Source of the DNA: Mycolicibacterium wolinskyi
GTDB lineage: Bacteria > Actinomycetota > Actinomycetes > Mycobacteriales > Mycobacteriaceae
DNA length: 64,000 nucleotides
Reading direction: 5' to 3'
NCBI RefSeq assembly: GCF_002101965.1
Contig: NZ_LQQA01000009.1
Coordinates: 1-64,000, forward strand
Below the pieces are notes generated by a model. It saw only the letters and a list, made by a program, of their open reading frames with translations. It ran no database searches and had not been told where the DNA came from. This document shows, one piece after another, positions 37,960 through 50,057 of this stretch. The position numbers and the translations under genes were made by a program. How positions within the stretch are numbered: position 1 is the first letter of the stretch; each line of letters starts with the position of its first letter.

Positions 37960-39162
37960 CTACAGCTCGAGCAGCGCCAGTTCCGGTTCTTCGATCAACT
38001 GCCGCAACTCGCGCAAGAACGCACCCACCCGCGCGCCATCTGCGATGCGATGGTCGAACGCACAGGTCAATGACATCGTCGGCCGCGCAACCACCGCCCC
38101 GTCGATGACGACCGGCCGCGGTTTCAGCGACCCCATTCCGAGGATCGCGGCCTCCGGGTAGTTGATCACCGGCACCCCGTCGTCCATTCCCAGCGCGCCG
38201 AAGTTCGAGACCGTGAAGGTCGATCCGGTCAGCTCGGGCGGTTTGAGCGTGCCGGCCCGGGCGCCCTCCACCAGTCGCGCGACGACGCCGGCGAGCTTCC
38301 GCGTGGTGAGGCGGTCCGCGTCCCGCACGACGGGTACCAGCAGGCCGCGCGGCGCGGCCACGCCGAACCCGAGGTGCACCGAGGGGTGCTGATGAATCTG
38401 CGGGCCACCGGTGGTCTCCACCCAGGTCGAGTTCAAGATCGGATGATGGCGCAGCGCGATGGTGAGCAACCTCAGCGTGAGCACAAACGGCGTGACCGGC
38501 AACTCGGCATCAGCGGCACGGATCGAATCCCGGAGCCGCAGCAGCGCCGCGCCGTCCACGTCGATCCGGGCATGGGCGTCAGGAATCTCGTGCCGGGACA
38601 ACGCCATTCGGCGCGCCATCTCCGCCTGCACCCCACCGACAGTACGCAGTTCCGAGCTGCCTGCGGCGGCGAGCACATCATCGCGTGTGACGATGCCTTC
38701 TGGACCGGATCCCGGGCTCAGGGCATCCAGGTCGACATGCAGTTCGGCGGCCAGTTTACGCACCGGTGGCTTGGCCCTGGCACGCACGGTCGGTGGCGTG
38801 GACGGCGCCGTCGCACGGCGGCTGACGTCCATGGCGTCGTCGGTGCCGTAGCCGACGAGCACCGGTTTGCGGTGCGCGCCAGTGCCATTCGTGGCCGCAG
38901 GTACCGGGCTTGCCGAGCTTTCAACGGTGCCGATGCGCACCAGCAGCGAGCCGACGGCGAGCGTCTCGCCGGCCGCACCACCGAGTTCGAGTACCTGCCC
39001 GGCGTATGGGCTCGGAATCTCGACCTCGGCCTTGTTGGTCTCCACCGTGCACAGCGTCTGGTTCAGCTCGACGGTGTCACCGACCGCCACGTTCCAGCTC
39101 GTGATGGTGGCGTCCTGGAGTCCCTCGCCGAGGTCGGGAACCAGGAACTCCTTGGCGCTCAC
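37960..39162 (-). CDS. bkdC: Branched-chain 2-oxoacid dehydrogenase E2 (dihydrolipoyl acyltransferase)
   Basis: A 400-residue E2 subunit. Lipoyl domain residues 4-80 with the modified lysine K44 in [11 protein letters not shown]; a peripheral-subunit-binding domain about 130-165 ([29 protein letters not shown]); and the catalytic acyltransferase domain ending with FDHRIADGA (DHRxxDG, His and Asp active). It passes the branched acyl group from lipoamide to CoA. GTG 39162 overlaps the bkdB stop (GTGA). No E3 gene is nearby; a shared lipoamide dehydrogenase must serve. Confidence 0.92.
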   Translation of the reverse strand: MSAKEFLVPDLGEGLQDATITSWNVAVGDTVELNQTLCTVETNKAEVEIPSPYAGQVLELGGAAGETLAVGSLLVRIGTVESSASPVPAATNGTGAHRKPVLVGYGTDDAMDVSRRATAPSTPPTVRARAKPPVRKLAAELHVDLDALSPGSGPEGIVTRDDVLAAAGSSELRTVGGVQAEMARRMALSRHEIPDAHARIDVDGAALLRLRDSIRAADAELPVTPFVLTLRLLTIALRHHPILNSTWVETTGGPQIHQHPSVHLGFGVAAPRGLLVPVVRDADRLTTRKLAGVVARLVEGARAGTLKPPELTGSTFTVSNFGALGMDDGVPVINYPEAAILGMGSLKPRPVVIDGAVVARPTMSLTCAFDHRIADGARVGAFLRELRQLIEEPELALLEL

Positions 39163-40217
39163 GGCTGCCCCATGGCGCGCTCGACACAGTCGAGGAGCCG
39201 GTCGACGCCGGGTAGCCACACTTTCTCCAGCCTGGCCGGCGGATACGGAGTGTCAAAACCGGTGGCGCGCAACACCGGAGCTTCCAGATCGTAGAACAGC
39301 TCCTCAGATATCCGTGCGGCCAGTTCGGCGCCGAAGCCCAGCGTCCGCGGGCCTTCGTGCATCACGACGGCGCGGCCGGTGCGACGAATCGAATCGGCGA
39401 CCGTGTCGAAATCGAGCGGGTTGAGCGAGCGCAGGTCGACGACCTCCATACGCCAGCCACGTTCGGCGGCCAGCTCCGCCGCGTTGAGCGCAGTCGCGAC
39501 CAGCCCGCCGTAGGTGAGCACCGTGACATCGGTGCCGGTGCGCCGCACCGCTGCCCGCCCGATCGGCAGACCCGGCGTATCGGTGTCGACGGGTTCCTTG
39601 GCCCAGTAGCGACGCTTGGGCTCCAGGAACATCACCGGGTCCGGGCTGGTGATCGACTGTCGCAGCAGCCAGTACGCGTCGCTCGGCGTCGAGGGCACCA
39701 CAACTTTGAGACCCGCGGTGTGCAGCCAATAACTTTCGGTGGATTCGGAGTGATGTTCGACCGCACCGATCCCGCCGAACGACGGGATTCGCACGGTCAC
39801 CGGCATGTCGACATCGCCGTGGGTTCGCATGCGGTACTTGGCCAGATGGCTGGCGATCTGGTCGAACGCCGGGTAGCTGAACCCGTCGAACTGGATCTCG
39901 GGAACGGGAACGAAGCCCCGTATCGCGAATCCGACCGCGATCCCGATGATCGCCGACTCCGCCAGCGGAGTGTCGAAACACCGTTCGATGCCGAAGGTTT
40001 CGGTGAGGCCGTCGGTGACCCGGAAGACCCCGCCGAGCGTGGCGACATCCTCACCGAACACCAGCACGCGGTCGTCGGCGGCCATCGCGTCGTGCAGGGC
40101 CTGGTTGATCGCCTGCACCATTGTCAGCTCGGTCGCAACCGGCACCTGCGTCAGGATCGGACCCCATGGCTCGGGCGAATCACCTTGAGCGGCAGGCCGG
40201 TCGATGATCTGGGTCAT
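39159..40217 (-). CDS. bkdB: Branched-chain 2-oxoacid dehydrogenase E1 beta
   Basis: A 352-residue transketolase-pyrimidine type subunit. Marks: [69 protein letters not shown], ending with the transketolase C-domain. It forms the alpha2beta2 E1 with BkdA, decarboxylating the keto acids of Val, Leu and Ile. ATG 40217 follows the bkdA stop by 1 bp, with AAGGAGG in the bkdA tail. Confidence 0.92.
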   Translation of the reverse strand: MTQIIDRPAAQGDSPEPWGPILTQVPVATELTMVQAINQALHDAMAADDRVLVFGEDVATLGGVFRVTDGLTETFGIERCFDTPLAESAIIGIAVGFAIRGFVPVPEIQFDGFSYPAFDQIASHLAKYRMRTHGDVDMPVTVRIPSFGGIGAVEHHSESTESYWLHTAGLKVVVPSTPSDAYWLLRQSITSPDPVMFLEPKRRYWAKEPVDTDTPGLPIGRAAVRRTGTDVTVLTYGGLVATALNAAELAAERGWRMEVVDLRSLNPLDFDTVADSIRRTGRAVVMHEGPRTLGFGAELAARISEELFYDLEAPVLRATGFDTPYPPARLEKVWLPGVDRLLDCVERAMGQP

Positions 40218-40218
40218 G

Positions 40219-41307
40219 TCATGCCTCCTTCGCCAGTTCCGCGACCAGCTGATCGCGTTGCCGCGCCAGATCCGGGGTGATCTCGGCGTAGACGCTGTCG
40301 AACATCTCGGCGGGGTCGAAGTCGGGCGCTCCGGCGATTGCCTCCCGCAGCTCCGCGCACAGCCGCACCGATCGCGCCGCCACCCGCTCCTGCAGTCGCT
40401 CCGACCAGACACCGACTGACTCCAGATACGTTCGGTACCTCGCTATCGGATCGCGGGCTCGCCACTCGTCGACCTCGTCGGTCGAGCGGTACCGGGTCGG
40501 ATCGTCGGACGTGGTGTGCGGTCCCATCCGGTAGGTGATCGCCTCGATCAGGGTCGGCCCGCCGCCGTGGCGGGCTCGCTCGGCGGCCTCGGCCATCACG
40601 GCATAGCAGGCCAGTACGTCGTTACCGTCGACCCGGATGCCGGGCATGCCGTACCCGATGGCGCGGTGCGCGATCGAAGGTCCGGCTTGTTGTCGACTGA
40701 CGGGCACCGAGATGGCCCACTGGTTGTTCTGCACGAAGAACACGCACGGCGCGCCGAAGACCGATGCGAGATTCAGCGCCTCATGGGCGTCACCCTCGCT
40801 GGTGGCCCCGTCACCGAGGAAGGCGACCGTCACGGAATCCTCACCGAGCCGTTGCGCGGCCATCGCCGCGCCGACCGCGTGCAGCCCGTGGGTCCCGATG
40901 GGAATGGCGATGGGCGCGACGCACTTGCTGGTGAACTCGAGGCCGCCGTGCCATTTGCCGCGCCACACCGCGCCCATCTGGCCCGGGGTGATGCCGCGCA
41001 GGAGGAACGCGCCGATCTCGCGGTATTGCGGAAACAGCCAATCGGTTTTGCGCAGACATGCTGCCGCACCGATCTGGGCAGCCTCCTGCCCTCGGCACGA
41101 CGCGAACAGCGCGAGCTCACCCTGGCGTTGCAGGTTGACGAACTCGGTGTCGAGGTCGCGCGTGACGACCATCGACTCGTAGAGCCACGCGAGAGTTTCG
41201 GGAGGTAGCTCGCGGCTGTAGCGAGTTTCCGTGGTGGGTGATCCGTCGGCATCGACAAGCCGCACCGGATCCAGCTCGAGCTCAACAGGCTCAACACCGA
41301 TGGCCAT
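40219..41307 (-). CDS. bkdA: Branched-chain 2-oxoacid dehydrogenase E1 alpha
   Basis: A 362-residue thiamine-diphosphate-binding subunit. The ThDP motif GDGATSEGDAHEALN-X12-NNQWAIS is complete (GDG start, NN end), and the phosphorylation-loop-like region YRMGPHTTSDDPTRYR follows. Start ATG 41307 has AAGGAGG 6 nt upstream. First gene of bkdABC, separated from citE by a terminator-like hairpin and an inverted repeat. Confidence 0.92.
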   Translation of the reverse strand: MAIGVEPVELELDPVRLVDADGSPTTETRYSRELPPETLAWLYESMVVTRDLDTEFVNLQRQGELALFASCRGQEAAQIGAAACLRKTDWLFPQYREIGAFLLRGITPGQMGAVWRGKWHGGLEFTSKCVAPIAIPIGTHGLHAVGAAMAAQRLGEDSVTVAFLGDGATSEGDAHEALNLASVFGAPCVFFVQNNQWAISVPVSRQQAGPSIAHRAIGYGMPGIRVDGNDVLACYAVMAEAAERARHGGGPTLIEAITYRMGPHTTSDDPTRYRSTDEVDEWRARDPIARYRTYLESVGVWSERLQERVAARSVRLCAELREAIAGAPDFDPAEMFDSVYAEITPDLARQRDQLVAELAKEA

Positions 41308-41323
41308 ACCGCCTCCTTGTCGG

Positions 41324-41344
41324 TGACGGCATGTTGCGCCGTCA
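41324..41344. promoter_or_regulatory. Inverted repeat in the bkdA leader
   Basis: TGACGGC-N7-GCCGTCA, a perfect 7-bp inverted repeat just upstream of the bkdA ribosome site. It could be a protein-binding site or an RNA hairpin controlling bkdABC. It does not match the palindromes next to bkaR. Confidence 0.45.
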
Positions 41345-41380
41345 TTCCGTGAGGTGCTCAGCGCAGCGGCGGTACGAACA

Positions 41381-41397
41381 AAACCCCTGGTGAGGGG
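41381..41397 (-). terminator. Weak intrinsic terminator candidate after citE
   Basis: Reading the minus strand, CCCCT-cacc-AGGGG is followed by TTTTG. The stem is only 5 bp. It would separate the citE and bkdABC transcripts. Confidence 0.4.
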
Positions 41398-41404
41398 CCG
41401 CCGG

Positions 41405-42223
41405 CTAGTCGCCTGGGTGTGGCGCTAGCTGGACAATCCGCTCGGCACGTCGCAGCACTGGGGCATCCACCATTATGCCCCCGAACTGGAACACGCCCCG
41501 CTGAACGCGAGCTTCGGCGAGTACGTGTCGCGCCCATTCGGCCTGCTCAGCCGTCGGCTCGTACGCCGCCCGGATGACCGAGACCTGGGTCGGATGGATG
41601 GCCACCTTGGCGTCGAATCCGACCGCGACCGCGTCGTCGGCCTCGGCGCGCAGCCCGTCGAGATCCTTGATGTCGAGGTACACCGAATCGAGCGCCATGC
41701 GGCCGTACGCCTTGGCCGCCAGCAGTGTCTGTGACCGCACGTGCTGGGCGACGTCGCGGTAGCTGCCGTCGTCACGCCGGTTTGCTGTGCCGCCGGTGAC
41801 CGCGAACAGGTCCTCGGCTCCCCACATCACCGCGAACGCGTTGTCGGGCTGCACCAGCGACACGACGTTGAGCGCGGCGAGCGGTGTCTCGATGAGCACG
41901 ACGACGTCCAGCGGCGCCAGCGCCCGCACTTGGTCGGGGTGCTCTGACTTGGCGAGCATGACCGTCGTGTAGTCGGTGGCCGCGACTGCCTTCAAGTCGA
42001 GTTCGTGGTCGGGCGTGGTGGTCGGATTGACCCGCACGACGGTGCGCGACGGGTCGAGCCGGGTTTCGAGCAGCGCCTGCCGCGCGGCCTCCCGGTCCTT
42101 TGCCGCGACGCCGTCTTCGAGGTCGAGGATCACCACATCGGCTGCCGCCGCGGCCTTTTCGAACCGCTCTGGCCGGTCGGCCGGGCAGAACAGCCAGCCG
42201 GGTCCGGTATTCGCCAGTGCCAC
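41405..42223 (-). CDS. CitE-like beta-hydroxyacyl-CoA lyase
   Basis: A 272-residue HpcH/HpaI-type TIM barrel of the CitE-like group. Metal and substrate motifs: VILDLEDGVAAKDREAAR, VRVNP, LIETPLAALNV, MWGAEDLFAVTG and the C-terminal IHPTQVSVIRAAYEP. The M. tuberculosis equivalent (Rv2498c) is reported to be a lyase acting on citramalyl- and hydroxymethylglutaryl-CoA type substrates in itaconate and leucine breakdown, which suits this operon. GTG 42223 overlaps the preceding stop by 1 nt (TAGTG). Confidence 0.88.
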   Translation of the reverse strand: MALANTGPGWLFCPADRPERFEKAAAAADVVILDLEDGVAAKDREAARQALLETRLDPSRTVVRVNPTTTPDHELDLKAVAATDYTTVMLAKSEHPDQVRALAPLDVVVLIETPLAALNVVSLVQPDNAFAVMWGAEDLFAVTGGTANRRDDGSYRDVAQHVRSQTLLAAKAYGRMALDSVYLDIKDLDGLRAEADDAVAVGFDAKVAIHPTQVSVIRAAYEPTAEQAEWARHVLAEARVQRGVFQFGGIMVDAPVLRRAERIVQLAPHPGD

Positions 42224-42711
42224 TATGCCTCCTCCGCCGGACGCATCCGAACCATGGTTTTGCGCGACGCGGTGGCGACGATGTCGCCGTGCTGATTGCG
42301 GCCGGTGTGGGCGAAGGTCACGATGCCCTCCCCAAGCCGGCTCTTGGACGCCCGCTTGTCGGTGATCTCGGTTTCGGCGTAGAGCGTGTCACCGTGGAAA
42401 AGCGGTTTGGGGAACGAGATTTCAGAGAATCCCAGATTGCCGACGATGGTGCCCTGGGTCAGTTGGGCGACCGAAAGTCCGACGAGCGTGGACAGCGTGA
42501 ACATCGAGTTCACCAGCCGCTGGTTGAACGGCGGCAGTGCGTCGGAGAAGGCCGCGTCGAGGTGCAGCGCCTGAGTGTTCATGGTGAGCGTGGTGAACAG
42601 CACGTTGTCGGCTTCGGTGATCGTGCGCCCGGGCCGGTGCAGGTAGCGCACGCCGGTCTCGAACTCCTCGAACCACAGCCCCCGCTGCTCGACGATTCTC
42701 GGTTCGGTCAC
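42223..42711 (-). CDS. MaoC-like hotdog dehydratase
   Basis: A 162-residue MaoC/hydratase-2 type hotdog protein (GRTITEADNVLFTTLTMNTQALHLD). The usual catalytic Asp-x-Asn-x-x-His pattern is here Asn-T-Q-A-L-His: the His is kept and the Asp position is Asn, as in beta-methylmalyl/mesaconyl-CoA-type MaoC proteins linked to CitE lyases. It probably hydrates or dehydrates the acyl-CoA handled by the adjacent lyase. GTG 42711 overlaps the fadE19 stop by 4 nt. Confidence 0.82.
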   Translation of the reverse strand: MTEPRIVEQRGLWFEEFETGVRYLHRPGRTITEADNVLFTTLTMNTQALHLDAAFSDALPPFNQRLVNSMFTLSTLVGLSVAQLTQGTIVGNLGFSEISFPKPLFHGDTLYAETEITDKRASKSRLGEGIVTFAHTGRNQHGDIVATASRKTMVRMRPAEEA

Positions 42712-43871
42712 AGGCCCGCCTCCCGCGCGATCAGCATGAGCTGTACTTCCGTTGTGCCTTCCCCGATTTCGAGGATCTTGCTGTCACGGTAGTGCCGGGC
42801 CACCGGGTACTCGTTCATGAAGCCGTAGCCCCCGAAGATCTGGGTGGCGTCACGCGCATTGTCCATCGCGGCCTCACTGGACACGAGCTTGGCCACCGAG
42901 GCCGCCTTCTTGAACGGCTTGCCGGCCAGCATCAGCGCGGCGGCGTCGTAGTAGGCCGCGCGGGCCGTGTGCGCACGCGCCTCCATCCTGGCGATCTTGA
43001 AGGCGATCGCCTGGTAGGTGCCGATGGCCGCGCCGAATGCCTGGCGTTCCTTGGCGTAGCGGACACATTCGTCGACACAGCCCTGCGCCACACCGACCGA
43101 CAGGGCGGCGATCGCGATGCGGCCCTCGTCGAGGATCCGCAGGAAGTTGGCGTAGCCGCGGCCGCGTTCGCCGAGCAGGTTCTCGGCAGGCACCCGGACG
43201 TCGTCGAAGCTCAGCGGGTGGGTGTCCGAGGCGTTCCAGCCGACCTTGTTGTAAGCCGGTTCAGCAGTGAAGCCCTCGATCGGCACCGGCACGAGGATCG
43301 ACGAGATCTCCTTCTTGCCGTCGGGCTTCTCGCCGGTCACCGCGGTGACCGTGACAAGCTTGGTGATGTCGGTACCCGAGTTGGTGATGAACTGCTTGGA
43401 GCCGTTGATCACCCAGTGACCGTCGTCGAGGCGCGCGGTGGTCTTCGTAGCGCCGGCGTCGCTGCCGCCACCGGCCTCGGTCAGGCCGAACGCGCCCAAC
43501 GCCTTGCCGCTCGCGAGCAGCGGCAGCCACTCCTGCTTCTGTGCGTCATTGCCGAAGCGGTACACCGGCATCGCACCGAGCGACACACCGGCCTCCAGCG
43601 TGATGGCGACGCTCTGGTCGACCTTGCCGAGTTCCTCCAGGGCGAGGCACAGCGCGAAGTAGTCGCCGCCCATCCCGCCGTATTCTTCGGGGAACGGCAG
43701 ACCGAACAGACCCATGTCGGCCATGCCCGCCACGACCTCATACGGGAACGAGTGTTCCTCATCGTGTTTCGCGGCGACGGGTGCGACCACGCTCTGCGCG
43801 AAGTCGCGGACGGTCTTGGCCAACTGTTCATAGTGGTCGGGCAGCGTTCCGGTGGACAAGAAGTCGCTCAT
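42708..43871 (-). CDS. fadE19: Acyl-CoA dehydrogenase (isovaleryl-CoA type)
   Basis: A 387-residue FAD acyl-CoA dehydrogenase: N-terminal helical domain, middle domain with [21 protein letters not shown] and [15 protein letters not shown]-terminal [39 protein letters not shown], and [17 protein letters not shown] with the last helix [16 protein letters not shown]. In this operon it most likely converts isovaleryl-CoA (or a related branched acyl-CoA) to the enoyl form for the carboxylase. ATG 43871 overlaps the accA1 stop by ATGA. Confidence 0.88.
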   Translation of the reverse strand: MSDFLSTGTLPDHYEQLAKTVRDFAQSVVAPVAAKHDEEHSFPYEVVAGMADMGLFGLPFPEEYGGMGGDYFALCLALEELGKVDQSVAITLEAGVSLGAMPVYRFGNDAQKQEWLPLLASGKALGAFGLTEAGGGSDAGATKTTARLDDGHWVINGSKQFITNSGTDITKLVTVTAVTGEKPDGKKEISSILVPVPIEGFTAEPAYNKVGWNASDTHPLSFDDVRVPAENLLGERGRGYANFLRILDEGRIAIAALSVGVAQGCVDECVRYAKERQAFGAAIGTYQAIAFKIARMEARAHTARAAYYDAAALMLAGKPFKKAASVAKLVSSEAAMDNARDATQIFGGYGFMNEYPVARHYRDSKILEIGEGTTEVQLMLIAREAGL

Positions 43872-45865
43872 GATTCGTTCTCCTGTGTGCGAGCGGTGAT
43901 TCGGGCCAACGGCTGACCCACCTTGACCTGGTCGCCGACGGCGACGAGTAGTTCGGCCACACCGTCAACGGGTGCGGTCAACGCGTGTTCCATCTTCATG
44001 GCCTCGACGGTGACGACGACGGTTCCGGCGGCCACCTCGGCACCACTGTCAACTCCCACCGCGACGACCGAACCCGGCATGGGGCTGGCGAGTTCGGCGT
44101 CGCCGCTGTGTTCGTCGTCGGGGCGAACGGGCGCCTCGCGTACTTCCTCGACGAGGAATGTGCGCCCACCGCCGGACAGCCAGATCTGGCCGTCGGTCAC
44201 CGCGACGAGGTAGTCGGTGCGGAGCCCGTCCAGCGTCAGGGTCAACCGGCCGTCGCCGAGAGCGGCACTCACCGTGTGGGTTTCGCCGTGTTCGACGGTG
44301 GCGGTCGCGTGGCCGGGTGTGCCGGTCAGGTACACGTGATCGGTACGCTCGGCCGCGCGCAGGCGGAAGACCGCGGGCGCGCGTTCGCCTAATCGCCAGC
44401 CCGACGGCAGCCGCCAGAGATCGTCGCCTGCCGCGGTCCAGTGCCGAACCCACTTGTAGGCCGCGGCGGCGATGAGCTCCTGATCTCCGGGAGCGGTCCG
44501 GGTGAAGTCCGGTGCGCGCCGATCGAGCAGACCGGTGTCGAGCCGCCCGGCCGCAACGTCGGGATCGGCCAGCAGGAACCGCAGGAATTCGGTGTTGGTG
44601 GTGACGCCGAGCACCGCGGTGTCGGCGAGCGCCCGGTCGAGCCGCTGCAGCGCGGCCGCTCGGTCGTCGGCGTGGGCGATGACCTTCGACAGCATCGGGT
44701 CGTAGTCGCTGCCGATCACCATGCCCGCCGCGAGCCCCGAATCGACCCGCACCCCGACCCCGGTCGGCTCACCGAGCCCGAGCACCGGGCCTCCGGTCGG
44801 CAGGAATCCGTTGGCGGGGTCTTCGGCGTAGACCCTGGCCTCGACGGCGTGACCGGTCATGACGATGTCGTCCTGGTCGATCGCGAGTTTGTCGCCGCCG
44901 GCGATGCGGATCTGCTGCTCGACCAGGTCGATGCCGGTGACCATCTCGGTCACCGGATGCTCGACCTGCAGGCGGGTGTTCATCTCCATGAAGAAGAACT
45001 CATCGGGCCGGTCGGCGGAGACGATGAACTCCACCGTGCCGGCACCCGTGTAGTCGACACTACGCGCGGTGTCACAGGCCGCGGCGCCGATCCTGGCCCG
45101 AGTGGGCGCATCGAGCAGCGGAGAGGGCGCCTCCTCGATGACCTTCTGGTGGCGCCGCTGCAGGCTGCATTCCCGCTCGCCGAGGTGAATCACGTTGCCG
45201 TGACCGTCGGCGAGCACCTGGACTTCGATGTGGCGGGGCCGCAACACGAATCGTTCGAGGAACAACGTGTCGTCACCGAACGCGGCGCCGGCCTCGCGGC
45301 GGGCACTGACCAGGGCGGCGGGCAGGTCGGCGGCCCGTTCGACCACCCGCATGCCCTTGCCGCCGCCGCCTGCCGACGGCTTGACCAGCACGGGGTAGCC
45401 GACCTCTTCGGCCCCGGCGATAAGGTCATCGTCGGTGAGCCCGGGACGTGAGATGCCAGGGACGACGGGCACCCCGAAGGCCGACACGGCGGCCTTGGCC
45501 GCGATCTTGTCGCCCATCGTCGCGATCGCCGATGCGGGCGGTCCGATGAACACGATGCCGGCGTCCTGCAGTGCGGCCGCGAAATCGGCGTTCTCGGAGA
45601 GGAATCCGTACCCCGGGTGCACGGCCTGCGCTCCGGTACGGCGGGCGGCGTCGACGACGGCGTCGATCTTGAGATAGCTCTGCCGGGCCGCTGCGGGGCC
45701 GATGTTGACCGCGACGTCGGCGGCCGCCACATGGCGCGCACCGGCATCGGCGTCACTGAACACCGCGACCGAACGAATTCCCATGGCGCGCAACGTGCGG
45801 ATGACGCGAACGGCGATCTCGCCGCGGTTGGCCACCAGGACAGTGTCAAATACCGAAGAACTCAT
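43868..45865 (-). CDS. accA1: Acyl-CoA (methylcrotonyl-CoA) carboxylase alpha subunit
   Basis: A 665-residue biotin carboxylase plus biotin carrier. Biotin carboxylase domain about 5-450 with [19 protein letters not shown], the ATP-grasp [15 protein letters not shown] and [18 protein letters not shown]; biotinyl domain at the end with EAMKM and biotin lysine K624. With AccD1 it makes the complex shown in M. tuberculosis to be 3-methylcrotonyl-CoA carboxylase of leucine degradation. Start ATG 45865, 3 nt after the accD1 stop. Confidence 0.93.
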   Translation of the reverse strand: MSSSVFDTVLVANRGEIAVRVIRTLRAMGIRSVAVFSDADAGARHVAAADVAVNIGPAAARQSYLKIDAVVDAARRTGAQAVHPGYGFLSENADFAAALQDAGIVFIGPPASAIATMGDKIAAKAAVSAFGVPVVPGISRPGLTDDDLIAGAEEVGYPVLVKPSAGGGGKGMRVVERAADLPAALVSARREAGAAFGDDTLFLERFVLRPRHIEVQVLADGHGNVIHLGERECSLQRRHQKVIEEAPSPLLDAPTRARIGAAACDTARSVDYTGAGTVEFIVSADRPDEFFFMEMNTRLQVEHPVTEMVTGIDLVEQQIRIAGGDKLAIDQDDIVMTGHAVEARVYAEDPANGFLPTGGPVLGLGEPTGVGVRVDSGLAAGMVIGSDYDPMLSKVIAHADDRAAALQRLDRALADTAVLGVTTNTEFLRFLLADPDVAAGRLDTGLLDRRAPDFTRTAPGDQELIAAAAYKWVRHWTAAGDDLWRLPSGWRLGERAPAVFRLRAAERTDHVYLTGTPGHATATVEHGETHTVSAALGDGRLTLTLDGLRTDYLVAVTDGQIWLSGGGRTFLVEEVREAPVRPDDEHSGDAELASPMPGSVVAVGVDSGAEVAAGTVVVTVEAMKMEHALTAPVDGVAELLVAVGDQVKVGQPLARITARTQENES

Positions 45866-45868
45866 GCC

Positions 45869-47440
<1,572 letters not shown>

Positions 47441-47449
47441 TCGTGGTAT

Positions 47450-47465
47450 GTTAGTCACGATTAAC
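47450..47465. promoter_or_regulatory. BkaR operator candidate 2
   Basis: GTTAGTCACGATTAAC, 25 bp centre-to-centre from the first site and in opposite polarity. The two sites together span the divergent promoter region, allowing repression of accD1 and autoregulation of bkaR. Confidence 0.8.
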
Positions 47466-47491
47466 CGAGTTGTCTACCCTCCGGAGACGCC

Positions 47492-48088
47492 ATGTCCGCC
47501 AGCGCCGTGACGCGCCGCAGCCAGGCCAAGTCGGATCGCCGCAGCCAGCTGATCACCGCCGCCGAACGGCTGGTGGCCGAACGCGGATACCTCGCGGTCC
47601 GGCTCGAGGACATCGGCGCTGCCGTCGGCGTGAGCGGGCCGGCGATCTACCGGCACTTCCCCAACAAGGAAGCCCTGCTCGTCGAACTCCTGGTGGGTAT
47701 CAGCACCCGCCTGCTCGCCGGCGCCCGCGAAGTCATCGCACGCACCGACGATCCCGCCGAGGCGCTCGACGGCCTGGTCGATTTCCATCTGGATTTCGCC
47801 TTCGGGGAATCGGATCTGATCCGCATCCAGGATCGCGACCTCGGCCACCTGCCCGACGCCGCCAAGCGGCAGGTGCGCCGGGCTCAGCGCCAATACGTCG
47901 AGATCTGGGTATCGGTGCTCACCCGACTCGACCGGGACCTGCCCGAAGACGACGCCAGGGTGATGGCACACGCCGCCTTCGGCCTGCTCAACTCCACGCC
48001 GCACAGCGTGAGACCCGCTGCGCCCAAAGCACAATCGCGCGAGGTGCTGCGGCGCATGACGATCGCCGCCCTGACCGCGACGGTCTAG
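47492..48088 (+). CDS. bkaR: TetR-family repressor of branched-chain keto-acid catabolism
   Basis: A 198-residue TetR repressor: RRSQLITAAERLVAERGYLAVRLEDIGAAVGVSGPAIYRHFPNKEALLVELL is a clear TetR DNA-binding domain (in about residues 14-65); the C-terminal domain is the acyl-CoA-responsive type by context. It is divergent from accD1 and shares the double operator region. ATG 47492 with GGAG upstream. Its position equals Rv2506. Stop codon TAG interlocks with the convergent peptidase stop in CTAG. Confidence 0.9.
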   Translation: MSASAVTRRSQAKSDRRSQLITAAERLVAERGYLAVRLEDIGAAVGVSGPAIYRHFPNKEALLVELLVGISTRLLAGAREVIARTDDPAEALDGLVDFHLDFAFGESDLIRIQDRDLGHLPDAAKRQVRRAQRQYVEIWVSVLTRLDRDLPEDDARVMAHAAFGLLNSTPHSVRPAAPKAQSREVLRRMTIAALTATV

Positions 48089-49953
48089 CCGCTGAACGCC
48101 TTGGTGAGCCAACGCGCCATGGCGTCGACGAGGATTGCCCGGTTCTCGCGCTTGATGATCTCGTGACCGTCGTCCTCGAATACCAGCATCTCGACATCGC
48201 GGCCGAGCGCACGCAGCGCGTCATACATCTGCTGCGATTCGCTAGGCGGCACGTTGGTGTCGTTGGCACCGTGTACCAGCAGCAGTGGCGCGGTCAGCGC
48301 ATGCGCCCGCAACAACGGCGAAAGCCGCTCCAGCAGTTCGCGATCGGCGATGGGGTGCCCGTACTTCGGGTAGGCCGCGGCGGCGATCCAGGGTTCGGTG
48401 TTGCGGTAGAACGTATTCAGATCGCTCATGCCGCAGATGCTGATCCCGGCGGCGAACAGCTCGGGATGGAACGTCAACGCCGCCTGGGTCAGATAGCCGC
48501 CGTAGGACCAACCGCTGCAGGCGATGCGATCGGCCCGCGCGAGGCCCCGCTCGACGAGATAGTGCACGCAGTCCGCGACATCGTCGATCGCCGCGAAGCG
48601 CAGTTCCTTGTCGTCGGCGTGCATGAAAGCCCGGCCGAATCCCCCGGATCCACGCACGTTCGGGGTCAGCACCGTGATACCGGCATCCAGTAGCTTCGGG
48701 TAGAACTCGTTGTAGTCGGGCCGGGACTGACCTTCCGGTCCGCCGTGCAGGAAGATCATCGCCCCGATGGGCTCGACGTCCGGCTCGTAGAGCCACGCGT
48801 TGAGGTCCAGCCCATCGCGCGCGGTGATCCGCGCCAAAGTCGGTGTGCCGGTGAGTGGTCCGTGGCTCGGTTCCCGGTCGATCCGTTCCCACTCGCGCGT
48901 GCGCGGATCGACCAGTTCGACGGTCGGCGGCAGCGACGGGCCCTGAACGGTCAGCGCCACCATGGAGCCGCCGGCACTGATGCTCAGCTCACTGGCCACC
49001 ATCCCGGGAAGCGGAATCGGTTCGGACAGCGTCTCATCGGCGTACTGCAGGATCTGCAACTCGCTGCAGCCGTCGATGTTCCACAACAGTGCGACGGTGG
49101 ACAGATCGTCGCTCACGACGAACTCGTCGAGTTCGTACCCCGGACGCTCGGCCACCACGTGGTAGGACACACCGTCGGCGGTGACCGTGACTTCGAGCAG
49201 CCGCGCATGGCTTGCCCCGTTCTCACTGCGGATCAATGCCCGGACATAGCCATCGGTGCTGCCGGCGCCATACATCTTGGCGGGCTCGATCAGCGTGGTC
49301 GCATCGCCTTCGAAACCGCTGCGCAACCGCCGGGGCTGGTGGTCGTCCAGGATGACGCCGACATCGGTCGTGGAGCCCGGGTCGTACGGCAGCAGCGCCA
49401 TCTCGGTCTGGCCCCACAGCATGATCAGCTCGCGGTAGCCGCGCGGGCCGACGCGCACGAGCGAGGCACCCGCCCAGGAGTCGACCAGCCTGCCGCCCGA
49501 CCGGCGGTCGAGGACAACGACGTTGCCGGTCGCCGGATCGATCAGACACGAGCTGCCGACACCGTCGTCACCGGTCAGGATCGCGGCTACCTGCGTGCCG
49601 TCCCACCCGATCAGCTCTGCCGTGCCCTCGGCGGCGTCGGCCGGCCATGAGTCGATGCGACGTGCGTCACGATCATCGGGATCGGTGGTGACGACCCAGA
49701 TCTGGCTACGGGTACCGCCCTCCGGGGACACCTCGCACGCGAGCCAATGGCCATCGGCAGAGTGGATCACCCGCGTGACCGCACCGGCCACGGGAAGTTC
49801 CACGTCTCGCGACGAACTCGCCCGCCAGCCGCGCAGGAACCGCTGAACGGCGCGTGGATAGCCGCCGTCGTCGACCAGGTGCGCGAACGCCGTCGCATCC
49901 GGGGACAGCGACGCGCCGTAATTCACCCGCACGTGCCGATTCGCCGAAGCCAC
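48085..49953 (-). CDS. S9 family prolyl-oligopeptidase-like peptidase
   Basis: A 622-residue S9 serine peptidase. The N-terminal 350 residues are a seven-bladed beta-propeller; the C-terminal alpha/beta-hydrolase domain has the nucleophile S483 in CSGWSYGGYLTQ, the acid in LLVHGANDTNVPPSES and the base in FEDDGHEIIKRENR. These enzymes cleave short, often proline-containing peptides. GTG 49953 with a GGAGG ribosome site; the ATG/GTG candidates farther upstream lie in non-coding DNA. No signal peptide, so cytoplasmic. Confidence 0.88.
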   Translation of the reverse strand: MASANRHVRVNYGASLSPDATAFAHLVDDGGYPRAVQRFLRGWRASSSRDVELPVAGAVTRVIHSADGHWLACEVSPEGGTRSQIWVVTTDPDDRDARRIDSWPADAAEGTAELIGWDGTQVAAILTGDDGVGSSCLIDPATGNVVVLDRRSGGRLVDSWAGASLVRVGPRGYRELIMLWGQTEMALLPYDPGSTTDVGVILDDHQPRRLRSGFEGDATTLIEPAKMYGAGSTDGYVRALIRSENGASHARLLEVTVTADGVSYHVVAERPGYELDEFVVSDDLSTVALLWNIDGCSELQILQYADETLSEPIPLPGMVASELSISAGGSMVALTVQGPSLPPTVELVDPRTREWERIDREPSHGPLTGTPTLARITARDGLDLNAWLYEPDVEPIGAMIFLHGGPEGQSRPDYNEFYPKLLDAGITVLTPNVRGSGGFGRAFMHADDKELRFAAIDDVADCVHYLVERGLARADRIACSGWSYGGYLTQAALTFHPELFAAGISICGMSDLNTFYRNTEPWIAAAAYPKYGHPIADRELLERLSPLLRAHALTAPLLLVHGANDTNVPPSESQQMYDALRALGRDVEMLVFEDDGHEIIKRENRAILVDAMARWLTKAFSG

Positions 49954-50057
49954 TAGCCTCCCTCCGTCCTGTGTCACCCCTTGGAAGGGTATCCAGACCC
50001 ACCTCGGTCGCAGCGCACTGAGCACCCGCACAGGTACCCTGCAGCCATGAGGTGGGC

